Source: CAIJMU01 sp035530275 (GTDB lineage: Bacteria; Spirochaetota; Spirochaetia; Treponematales; Rectinemataceae). From it: a stretch of 64,000 bases of DNA. The position numbers and the translations under genes were made by a program. This document shows positions 54,490-61,417 of this stretch, piece after piece. How positions within the stretch are numbered: position 1 is the first letter of the stretch; every line of letters begins with the position of its first letter. Location: positions 62,001-126,000 of the forward strand of contig DATKVC010000008.1 in NCBI GenBank assembly GCA_035530275.1. Direction: 5' to 3'. The notes under the pieces are model-generated. The model made no database searches, was not told where the DNA came from, and saw only the letters and a program-made list of their open reading frames with translations.

Positions 54490-54933
54490 ATGAAATGGTT
54501 CATGGGATTGGCATTTGTCTTACTCCTGGGAGGCTGCAGCGCGAGCGGCCCCTTTGGCGGCAGCGCCGGAGTATCGAGGGTAATTATAAGGGACAGTGGT
54601 GAAATCGCGACTACCTATCAAGTGAGCGGCGACGGCAAGACTCTTTCCGCATCGACGACCGATCGGGGGATGACCGTAACCCGCAGCTATAGTTACGATT
54701 CCGGGGGCCGGCTCGTAGCGGTTACCAGACGAGCACCGAGCCTGAACGACGAGACCATCGTCATCTCGAATGTTCTCGATCCCGCGCACAATTCGAGGTT
54801 GACCAGGACTATCAAGACGAACAGCAGCTCATCGGCGGACTTTCAGTATTACTACGAAACCGACGGCAGTATGGCCGGTATCGTCTCCATCGACCCGAAC
54901 GGCAACCTTCAAGCCAAGGCTGCGAGACAGTAG
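54490..54933 (+). CDS. Small lipoprotein with YD-repeat-like segment
   Basis: 147 residues; signal peptide with lipobox (LLLGGC). The mature part has TRSYSYDSGGRLVAVTR, like one YD/RHS repeat, and later FQYYYETDGSMAGIVSIDPNGNL, another weak copy. Function unknown. GGAGG precedes the ATG. It follows the precursor peptide by about 100 bp and precedes the 54944 gene by 10 bp, so it could be an immunity or receptor component, without direct evidence. Confidence 0.65.
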   Translation: MKWFMGLAFVLLLGGCSASGPFGGSAGVSRVIIRDSGEIATTYQVSGDGKTLSASTTDRGMTVTRSYSYDSGGRLVAVTRRAPSLNDETIVISNVLDPAHNSRLTRTIKTNSSSSADFQYYYETDGSMAGIVSIDPNGNLQAKAARQ

Positions 54934-54943
54934 GGGGCGGAAA

Positions 54944-56176
54944 ATGAAAAAGTTAGCTCTCTTCTCGAGCCTTATCTTGGTCGGCCTGTTCAATCTGAAC
55001 GCGCTGCAGACAAGCTTTCGAGACACCGTACAGATATTCAGACCCTCGGTGGTAGACTTCCGCGAGGATGGCATCCAGGGCTGCTTCAGGGGCGGGGTGC
55101 TCATAAATCCATCCCCTGCCGAACTCAAGCTGGGCGATGTCTTCATCGATGTCGACGGCAACGCGAAGAAGGTGGCCGCGGTCGAGCGCGTGGGCAGCGA
55201 TCTTTATGTGGACACCGTCGCTCCGCGCCCCGAAGAGGTCTTCCTGTATGTCGCGATCCCGGATCAGACGATCACGTTCAACGAGGACAATCTCCTCCCG
55301 AACTCGCTGCCGGCCAATGCCCGCGTGCTGGGAGACCCGGTCGACAGGGCCCTCGTTACCGTCACCTTCGAGAAGGAAATCTATAAAAAGGGCAGCGACA
55401 ATATCGTGCTTGGGCTCGAAGTCTCCCTCGACACGAGCATGGAAATCGGATTCAGCGCCCCTTATTACTACCCTACCGATTGGTGGTGGTGGATTCCCAT
55501 CGCCTGGGGGCAACAATACGGCTATATAAAAGGGCAGTTATCCTGTCAACTTAGCGCAAAGGGAACGCTGAGCACGGTCATTTCCCAGGGGAAATGGGAG
55601 TCGAGCCCCATATCACTCTACCAATTCGGATCGCCCATTCCGGGCATGCAAGCCGGAGCGGGTCTCTACACCAGGACGATCATCGAGGGGAACCTCAATC
55701 TGCAGCTCCCGATCACGGTGGTCGTAAAGGCCAATCCCGGCGCCCAATGCACCTTGGCAGGCATGGTGCCGGTCATGTGGCCGACCGATGTGCGAACCCT
55801 GGGCGATCCTCCCACCTTCTCGGTGGAAGTGGCGCCGCAGTTGAAGGCGGAAGCCTCGATCAAGCAGAAGCTCTATCTCGGGGCGGTGGTAAATATCGTC
55901 GGGATTAAGATCACCGATTTCCAAGCCGGCGGGGGGCCCTATTTCAAGCTGAGCGGGGCTATCGGAGTGGACGTCAAATACGATACTTCGACGATCCCTC
56001 ACGTGACCGTCACGCCCGCGGCCGGAGAGACGCTGATAGGATCCGCGGAGCTGGGGGCGTTTTTCGCGATAACAGGTTCCATTTACAACGATAAATGGAC
56101 CCTTACCATCCTCGACAAGGAATGGCCGTTCCTGACCCTCGATCCCGTGAACGGCTTTACCAGCCCATTCATCTAA
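54944..56176 (+). CDS. Secreted protein of unknown function
   Basis: 410 residues. A cleavable signal peptide without lipobox (LFSSLILVGLFNLNALQ). The mature protein is beta-rich with GDVFIDVDGNAKKVAAVERVG near the start and an unusual YYYPTDWWWWIPIAWGQQYGY stretch around residue 175. Hydrophobic alternating patterns toward the end could suit an outer-membrane or surface protein, but no family is recognised. Its operon partners are the lipoproteins on either side (10 and 23 bp gaps). Confidence 0.65.
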   Translation: MKKLALFSSLILVGLFNLNALQTSFRDTVQIFRPSVVDFREDGIQGCFRGGVLINPSPAELKLGDVFIDVDGNAKKVAAVERVGSDLYVDTVAPRPEEVFLYVAIPDQTITFNEDNLLPNSLPANARVLGDPVDRALVTVTFEKEIYKKGSDNIVLGLEVSLDTSMEIGFSAPYYYPTDWWWWIPIAWGQQYGYIKGQLSCQLSAKGTLSTVISQGKWESSPISLYQFGSPIPGMQAGAGLYTRTIIEGNLNLQLPITVVVKANPGAQCTLAGMVPVMWPTDVRTLGDPPTFSVEVAPQLKAEASIKQKLYLGAVVNIVGIKITDFQAGGGPYFKLSGAIGVDVKYDTSTIPHVTVTPAAGETLIGSAELGAFFAITGSIYNDKWTLTILDKEWPFLTLDPVNGFTSPFI

Positions 56177-56199
56177 AGCCACAAAGGCAGGAGAATGCC

Positions 56200-57321
56200 A
56201 TGAGAAAAACCTGCGCTCTATTGGCCCTTTGCGCGCTAGCGTCCCTGTCAGGCTGCGTCCAGCCCGTTTCTACGGACAACACGGCAGACGTTTCCGCGTA
56301 TTTGACGACCAAAAGTCTTTATGACTGGTTCACGGAGAACGCCGACCAGATCAGCGATCCCTGGACCAGCAAGACCCAGACCACGCGCGTCCTCAACGAG
56401 GACGGCTCGCTGAAGGAGTACGGGGTCTTTACCTATGACGCGAACGGCAACAACACCGACGTCAAATTCTACAGCAGCGAAACCGTGACCGACTCGACGA
56501 CCCTTTTGAGCGATTTCGCCTATGTCTACGACGCCAACGATGACTGCGTCTCGGGAACCCTGCAGACGATGGTGAACGGGGTAATGACCACGCAAAAGAC
56601 CTTTACGGCCACCTACAACCTCCAACACAACTACACCGACTGCCTCGTCATGGACGGAAGCGGCACTGTCCTGGAACACCGCGTTTGCAGCTACGATTCC
56701 GCCGGCATCGACTATGTCGACGAAAAGTACTACTCGGACTCCGGCACGAGCGATCTGATCGAGAGCTATCACTGCAACTACGATACCGTCGATCCGACGA
56801 AATGGATCAGCGAGGAGCATTACCTAAAGCTCGTCGCAGCGAGCTCAAGTGAAACCACGTCGTCGAGCGCGGCCTATGCCTCCTACGAAGCTTACATAGT
56901 GCACACGTTCACCTGGAACGGCTCGGACATGTACCTACAGTCGGACTTCCAGTCGGATGCAACCTGGGCCCAGGGCCCGATGATTTCCGCGATCATGTAT
57001 ACCTTCGATGCCAATCACAATGTCGTGACACGCTCCAGCTTCAACCAGAATCTGTTGCTTATGTATCGTCGCAGTTATGAATACGACGGTTCCGGCAGAC
57101 AGACCGCGGAGAATGTCTACAACTACAACGCCACTGCGGGAGAGGAACTCGATACGAGGTACGAAGACAGCTACTACTCGACGACGAGCGGAACCTCGAC
57201 CCTGTATTGGCACGATCGCAAGACCTATACGTTTAGCTACGGCAGCCGCGCTCTCGTGCCGCTTCAGGCGCCGATGACGAAGGTCATTCTGCCGACGACG
57301 AGGCACCACGAGGGAATATGA
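56200..57321 (+). CDS. Lipoprotein with YD-repeat-like segments
   Basis: 373 residues; lipobox ASLSGC. Repeated segments such as YDANGNNTDVKFYSSE, YDANDDCVSGTLQ, YDSAGIDYVDEKYYSD and YDGSGRQTAENVYNYN, spaced about 40-60 residues, resemble degenerate YD/RHS repeats. It is similar in style to the 54490 protein, so both may share a fold. No enzyme motif. AGGAG precedes the ATG; 23 bp after the previous gene. Confidence 0.68.
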   Translation: MRKTCALLALCALASLSGCVQPVSTDNTADVSAYLTTKSLYDWFTENADQISDPWTSKTQTTRVLNEDGSLKEYGVFTYDANGNNTDVKFYSSETVTDSTTLLSDFAYVYDANDDCVSGTLQTMVNGVMTTQKTFTATYNLQHNYTDCLVMDGSGTVLEHRVCSYDSAGIDYVDEKYYSDSGTSDLIESYHCNYDTVDPTKWISEEHYLKLVAASSSETTSSSAAYASYEAYIVHTFTWNGSDMYLQSDFQSDATWAQGPMISAIMYTFDANHNVVTRSSFNQNLLLMYRRSYEYDGSGRQTAENVYNYNATAGEELDTRYEDSYYSTTSGTSTLYWHDRKTYTFSYGSRALVPLQAPMTKVILPTTRHHEGI

Positions 57322-57418
57322 CGAAGCGAAAGGCGCCGCCGGATGCGGGAGACAAGTTCCATTCTGGGGAAATGTCGAGCAGGCACACGGAAATCGGCCG
57401 GAATTTTGGATGACCCAT

Positions 57419-57448
57419 CTCACGCTCCATGCAACCATGGGGCGTGAG
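57419..57448 (+). terminator. Candidate terminator hairpin after the lipoprotein genes
   Basis: CTCACGCTCCATG (57419-57431) pairs with CATGGGGCGTGAG (57436-57448), 13 bp with one G-U, loop CAAC. A pyrimidine-rich stretch follows, but no clear T-run. Confidence 0.5.
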
Positions 57449-57612
57449 AGTCCCTTCCTCGATCTCTAGAATCACAACGATGCGCCAGCTCGGTAGAGGC
57501 ACTTGCAGGGAAACTTTTCTATGAGGCTTGACTCTATGCCGGGAATCATCCTCCATCGCCTCACGGAATCGCCGTTATTGCAGACGCTACGCAACCTCGA
57601 TAAAGTGCGGGG

Positions 57613-58008
57613 ATGAGGCGAATCGAAGTGGTCGCGGCCGTCATGATCCAGGGCGGGCGGGTCTTCGCGGCGCAGCGCGACGAGGGCGGAGAGGTCGGCC
57701 TCAAATGGGAGTTCCCCGGCGGAAAAATCGAGGCAGGGGAAACCCATCGAGAGGCATTGGAAAGGGAGCTGCGCGAGGAGTTGAGCATCGTGGCGGTAGC
57801 GGGTGATTCTCTCATGACCGTCAGCCATGCCTACCGGGACTTTCAGCTGACCATGTACTGCTATCTGGCCGACATTCTTTCCGGCTCCGTACTCCTCCTG
57901 GAGCACATCGACTCGCGATGGCTCGCCTCCGACGAAATCGATGGCGTCGATTGGGCTCCGGCAGACAGGGAGGTGGCGGCAAAAGTGCGGGAGCTATTGC
58001 GTCGCTGA
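57613..58008 (+). CDS. Nudix hydrolase (MutT-like 8-oxo-dGTP diphosphatase)
   Basis: 131 residues. The Nudix box is complete (GGKIEAGETHREALERELREEL, i.e. G-x5-E-x7-R-E-x2-E-E-x), and VVAAVMIQGGRVFAAQRDEGG...KWEFPGG before it is typical of MutT/CTP-pyrophosphohydrolase. Length and ending (DREVAAKVRELL) match the cleaning enzymes that hydrolyse oxidised nucleotides. No Shine-Dalgarno; TAAAGT ends six bases before the ATG with TTGCAG 17 bp further upstream, suggesting a leaderless message. Confidence 0.9.
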   Translation: MRRIEVVAAVMIQGGRVFAAQRDEGGEVGLKWEFPGGKIEAGETHREALERELREELSIVAVAGDSLMTVSHAYRDFQLTMYCYLADILSGSVLLLEHIDSRWLASDEIDGVDWAPADREVAAKVRELLRR

Positions 58009-58043
58009 AGGCTTCCGCCCTTTCCGGTCCCATCCTGATCGAG

Positions 58044-58598
58044 TCAGCGGTAGTCGATCCCGAGAACGATCAACCGCGACTCTCCGGAAGGCAGCTTCAC
58101 CCTCGCCTCGTCGCCGATCTTCCGACCAACGAGCGATCGGGCGACGGGAGAGGCCCAGCCTATCCAGCCGCGGCTTGGGTCGGCTTCGTCGATGCCGACG
58201 ATCCGGAGCTCGGCCTCGACCCCGGCCTCGTTCCTGACGCGCACCCAGGCCCCGAATTTCACCCGGTCGCGGCCTTCGGGCGGAGGCGGCTCCACCATCT
58301 CGGCGAGGGAGGACATGGCATAGAGATAGGCGATGCGACGGTCGACTTCGCCGAGCCTTCGGCGAAGTTTCCCGACCCCGTCCTTATCAGGGCTTTCTCC
58401 TGAAAGGGCGTGGGAACTGATCTCCGCGACTACCCGCGGCCTTTCCACGCCGCTCAACTCGTGAAGCTCACGGCTGAGGGCTTCGGCGCCTTCGCTCGTG
58501 AGATAATTGCGGGAGCCGGGTGGTATGGGGAGTTTGATCTCCGGCGCTTCCGACTCGTTGGCGGCGGAGGCATCCTCGTCCACAAAGGCGCGGCTCAT
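58044..58598 (-). CDS. GreA/GreB-family transcript cleavage factor-like protein
   Basis: 184 residues. An N-terminal helical hairpin (RNYLTSEGAEALSRELHEL...GKLRRRLGEVDRRIAYLYAMSSLAEMV) and a C-terminal FKBP-like domain (FGAWVRVRNEAGVEAELRIVGIDEAD, WASPVARSLVGRKIGDEARV). These are the two Gre domains; the hairpin tip acids are less clear. It would rescue backtracked RNA polymerase or be a Gre-like regulator (Rnk type is shorter). No Shine-Dalgarno; TATAGT lies six bases before the ATG. Confidence 0.82.
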   Translation of the reverse strand: MSRAFVDEDASAANESEAPEIKLPIPPGSRNYLTSEGAEALSRELHELSGVERPRVVAEISSHALSGESPDKDGVGKLRRRLGEVDRRIAYLYAMSSLAEMVEPPPPEGRDRVKFGAWVRVRNEAGVEAELRIVGIDEADPSRGWIGWASPVARSLVGRKIGDEARVKLPSGESRLIVLGIDYR

Positions 58599-58762
58599 GA
58601 GGGGACTATAGCACCGGGGATCGGGAGCCTCATAGCCAAAGACAGATCGAAGAGATTGAGAGCATGGCCCTGTGGTGAGAACTTTAAGGTAAGGCGATAG
58701 TCTCCGCAGTCCATGGCAGGTTGTTCTCAATCAGCAGCTCATGACGAGGATTTCGAATGGTA

Positions 58763-58860
58763 AACCCCGCGAGATAGTCTGCATATATCACGAGATATCG
58801 CCCGTATCTCGCGAGATATGATCCGTATCTCGCGATAAATCATTCATATCTCGCGAGGTA
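58763..58860. promoter_or_regulatory. Array of five TATCTCGCGAGATA-like palindromes
   Basis: One perfect 14-bp palindrome at 58805-58818 and variants at 58786-58797 (TATCACGAGATA), 58826-58837 (TATCTCGCGATA), 58847-58860 (TATCTCGCGAGGTA), plus a half site CGCGAGATA at 58768-58776. The last four are spaced 19, 21 and 21 bp, about two DNA turns, which favours cooperative binding on one face. The array lies between the Gre-like gene and the HU-like gene. Confidence 0.75.
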
Positions 58861-58952
58861 TTGAAGGCCTATAAGAAGAGACTGGTCTCCACTCCCGGAG
58901 TTACCGATAAGAATATGAGAGCACGAGTAGCCGGATTTGTCTGGAGGTGGTC

Positions 58953-59657
58953 ATGCCCATCTTGATCAGCGCCCGCGAGAACAATCTTGTCGGAGCCAAG
59001 CGACCCTGGCGCTTCCATACCCGCCACGACGGCATCGTCGAATTCGATCGGCTCGTGGATGTGATGGCCAAAGCGAGAACGACCCTCAGCAGACCGGATA
59101 TCCTCGCGACTCTCACTTTATTTTCGGAGATCGTGACGTCCCTCGTTGCTGACGGCAAGTTCGTGAAGACGCCCCTCGGCGACTACTACCTCACAGCGGT
59201 CGGAAAGGTGCTTGATGCCTCGGGAAAACGCGAGGCGGGCCCCGTAGACGCCGGGCCGAAGGTGCGGCTGCGATTCCGACCGGCCCGCGATGCCGAGCGG
59301 GCCATGGCGAGGGCGGCGAGCGTCAGACGCGAAGCCGAGGGCCCCCAGGTCGCGCCCCGACCTCTGAGCGTCCTGCCCCTCGACGGAGCCTCCGGTCTAG
59401 CGCCGGGCGGCATGGCCAAACTCATCGGCAAGAGGCTTGCATTCAATGCGGATGATCCCGTGCAAGGAGTCTTCTTCATCGCGGGTGACCGTATGGCCAC
59501 GCGCTGCTCGAGCTACCTGCACCTCAAGCCGAGTCTCGTGATCTTTCGCCTTCCCGAGACCCTCGCGACCGGACCTTACACGCTGGAGCTTCGCGGAGCC
59601 ACAAAATCCGGAACTCCGAGGTCGGGAAGACTCGCGGAGGAAGTCGAGGTGAGTTAG
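58953..59657 (+). CDS. HU-like DNA-binding domain protein with C-terminal Ig-like (DUF4469-type) domain
   Basis: 234 residues. The N-terminal about 110 residues follow the pattern of IHF/HU-like domains (KARTTLSRPDILATLTLFSEIVTSLVADGKFVKTPLGDYYL), then a basic linker, then a beta-domain (VQGVFFIAGDRM...YTLELRGATKSGTPRSGRLAEEVEV) like DUF4469. This combination is known from Bacteroidetes and spirochaetes; the DNA-binding target is unknown. GGAGG precedes the ATG at 58953 by five bases. It is downstream of the palindrome array, which may be its own binding sites. Confidence 0.68.
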   Translation: MPILISARENNLVGAKRPWRFHTRHDGIVEFDRLVDVMAKARTTLSRPDILATLTLFSEIVTSLVADGKFVKTPLGDYYLTAVGKVLDASGKREAGPVDAGPKVRLRFRPARDAERAMARAASVRREAEGPQVAPRPLSVLPLDGASGLAPGGMAKLIGKRLAFNADDPVQGVFFIAGDRMATRCSSYLHLKPSLVIFRLPETLATGPYTLELRGATKSGTPRSGRLAEEVEVS

Positions 59658-59725
59658 AGGGATGCCTGGGCCTAATGGTCGAGACCATTCCCATGAGGCT
59701 CTTTCAAAAGTCATCAGGTGATCAC

Positions 59726-59750
59726 TTTTCTTCGGGCGGGGCATGGGGGC
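59726..59750. repeat. Left copy of 25-bp direct repeat flanking the MntA/HepT pair
   Basis: Matches 60568-60592 at 24 of 25 positions. Both encode MPRPKK on the minus strand. They lie 842 bp apart and bracket the toxin-antitoxin genes exactly. Confidence 0.8.
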
Positions 59751-59752
59751 AC

Positions 59753-60127
59753 CTATTTGTCTGTTTTAGTTTGTGTATCTGGTTCGAGCAGCTTCAGCCT
59801 GAGTTCGGCGATGCGCGGCAGGAGAGGCGGGATTGTGACACGCACCGTGGACCAGACCAATCCGACATTGACGTTGTCATAGCCATGGATAAGACGGTCG
59901 CGCATACCTGCCATGGACTTCCAAGGAACCTCTGGTTCGAGGAGCCTGAGGTCTTCGGGAATACGCTTGACCGACTCGCCTATGATCTCGAGAGCTCGGA
60001 TCACCGCATACTGGGTGCGATAATCCTTCTCGAAATCCTCAAAGCTGGAGTCCTTGGCAAAGTCGACGGCGCGCTGGAGGTTCTCCTCGAGGTCGGCAAG
60101 ATAGTCCTCGACGTGAGGTTCTTTCAT
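59753..60127 (-). CDS. hepT: HepT-like HEPN ribonuclease toxin
   Basis: 124 residues, all helical. The HEPN signature R-x4-H lies in MRDRLIHGYDNVN; RALEIIGESVKRIPEDL and VPWKSMAGMRD are typical of HepT (DUF86). In type VII systems it is a tRNA- or mRNA-targeting RNase that is silenced by AMPylation from MntA. The start overlaps the mntA stop (ATGA). Confidence 0.92.
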   Translation of the reverse strand: MKEPHVEDYLADLEENLQRAVDFAKDSSFEDFEKDYRTQYAVIRALEIIGESVKRIPEDLRLLEPEVPWKSMAGMRDRLIHGYDNVNVGLVWSTVRVTIPPLLPRIAELRLKLLEPDTQTKTDK

Positions 60128-60429
60128 ACCGGGATGGCTTCCGCCCGCGCCTGTGCACCGATACCCGGTTTCAGGTCTTCGTCCAAGACGAGGTCCACTG
60201 GAAGACCAAGGTCCTCGCTCATCTCCTGTTCGAGGGCGATTAGGCCGAGGAGGTCGAAGCGGTAGGGCTTCTCGGCCTCGATGAGGACATCGATGTCACT
60301 GTCCGGCCGGGCATCGCCTCGAGCCCGGCTTCCGAAGACTCGAAGAGAGGTGATCCCATGGGTACGAGCCAGCTCTTCGCGCCGGGAGCGGAGGTAGGCG
60401 AGCGGGTCTCTATTCATAGTAGCGGGCAT
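60124..60429 (-). CDS. mntA: MntA-like minimal nucleotidyltransferase antitoxin
   Basis: 101 residues. The G-S-x10-D-x-D motif is complete (GSRARGDARPDSDIDV), and LGLPVDLVLDEDLKPGI supplies the third acidic residue. It AMPylates HepT in characterised relatives. GGAGG is five bases before the ATG. Confidence 0.92.
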   Translation of the reverse strand: MPATMNRDPLAYLRSRREELARTHGITSLRVFGSRARGDARPDSDIDVLIEAEKPYRFDLLGLIALEQEMSEDLGLPVDLVLDEDLKPGIGAQARAEAIPV

Positions 60430-60586
60430 GGCGGCCTCCGGTCAGGGAGAGTATAGACCAAGCATGATTGATGACGCGAGCCTTGCCCCCCACACCGCCC
60501 GCGGGGAATGCGCTGCGGGTGGAGCTGTCGTGGGTGAAGGCGACGGGTTGGGTGGAGTGGCCGGAGGTTTTCTTCGGGCGGGGCAT
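60410..60586 (-). pseudogene. N-terminal remnant of a site-specific DNA methyltransferase
   Basis: A 58-codon frame with AAAGGAG upstream begins MPRPKKTSGHSTQPVAF, then HDSSTRSAFP. This resembles the start of adenine-specific methylases of restriction systems (a P-K-K basic start, then a K/R-R-x-N-x-P region). The rest of the gene is absent and the frame runs into the mntA start. The similarity call is from memory. Confidence 0.45.
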
Positions 60587-60592
60587 AGGGGC
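60568..60592. repeat. Right copy of 25-bp direct repeat flanking the MntA/HepT pair
   Basis: See the left copy at 59726-59750; one mismatch (A for G). This copy overlaps the start of the methylase remnant. Confidence 0.8.
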
Positions 60593-60629
60593 TCCTTTAT
60601 GGGGCTTTATGTGATTCGAATTGCGTCAG

Positions 60630-60746
60630 ATTGCAACCTGGCCGCTCATGGCAGCAAAGGTCAATTCATTTTAGCAAAAATGAATGGCATGGGGTATTGC
60701 AACCTCGATTGCAACCTCGTTTGTGTCCGTCACTCATGGTTGCAAT
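60630..60746. repeat. ATTGCAACC repeats and hairpin upstream of the methylase remnant
   Basis: Direct copies at 60630-60638, 60696-60704 and 60708-60716 and an inverted copy GGTTGCAAT at 60738-60746. A 9-bp hairpin ATTCATTTT-AGCA-AAAATGAAT lies at 60664-60685. They may have been control sites for the lost methylase gene. Confidence 0.55.
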
Positions 60747-61130
60747 CCCTTAGGATGAGACCGGGGAACCAGCGAGCTGCCTTTGTGGTGCCATGATGAT
60801 GAACGCGGCCGGCTTCGGAGAGCTCGCGGAGCAAGACCTGGATCTGGCTTCGTTCGAGGAAGGGCAGAATCTGGCGGAACTCCTCCATGCGAGCTCCCTG
60901 ACTCTCCGTGATGTGTTTGAGCAAGAGCTCCTTGTTCGTCTCGCGATCCAGCCCCTTCCTTCGGGTATAGACGCCGCTTTGGCGGAGCGCCGCATGGAGC
61001 CGGCGGGCGAGCACGTACGCAGGTTTCGCCCGATTGGTTGGTTCAAGGAATCCCTCCTCGACGAGGGGCGGAATGAAAGCCGCGATTCGTTCGAGCACGC
61101 GGAGGAACTCCGGATTCCTGAGTTCTCCGT
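60730..61130 (-). pseudogene. Winged-helix C-terminal remnant of a RecG-like/AlbA_2 ATP-binding protein
   Basis: About 130 codons with RNPEFLRVLERIAAFIPPLVEEGFLEP and then YTRRKGLDRETNKELLLKHI followed by two helices and a wing (LLRELSEAGRVHHHGTTKAARW). This pattern is the DNA-binding tail of AlbA_2/RecG-C-type proteins. The upstream catalytic part is missing and the open frame runs into helicase DNA in the wrong frame, so it is a fragment. The family call is tentative. Confidence 0.4.
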
Positions 61131-61417
61131 GCAAGGTCACCCAGACGTAGCATAGGCCCGAGGCGATCGAGGAAGGCCAGACCAAGGAGCTCTTCGCAGC
61201 GGCGATAGATGCGATCCTTGAGTTCCGCGCCTGCCTTCTCCGTGAAGGTGAAGGCGACAATAGCCTCGGGTTCGACTCCCTCCGCGAGGAGGCCTGCGAC
61301 CCGCCGCGAAACCGCCTCGGTCTTTCCCGCGCCGGCGCAAGCGATGATCTGGAGATCGCAGCCCCGATGCTCGATGATTCTGCTCTGGGCTTCGGACAGC
61401 CGCACCGCTGCGCTCAT
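61130..61417 (-). pseudogene. N-terminal fragment of a second UvrD-family helicase
   Basis: From the ATG at 61417 (overlapping the upstream helicase stop, ATGA): RLSEAQSRIIEH (Q motif), IIACAGAGKTEAVSRRVA (Walker A) and AIVAFTFTEKAGAELKDRIYRR (motif Ia). After about 85 residues, where YVGTIHxF would be expected, the sequence departs; another frame reads YVWVTLHGE, consistent with a frameshift and deletion. The rest of the helicase is gone. Confidence 0.7.

Noticed and set aside
58763..58860. Possible CRISPR array
   Set aside because: Units are palindromic 12-14-mers with only 5-9 bp between them and no cas genes are near; an operator array explains it better.
60428..60796. 122-codon plus-strand frame across the methylase remnant and repeats
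   Set aside because: It overlaps the mntA start region and noncoding repeats and has no support.
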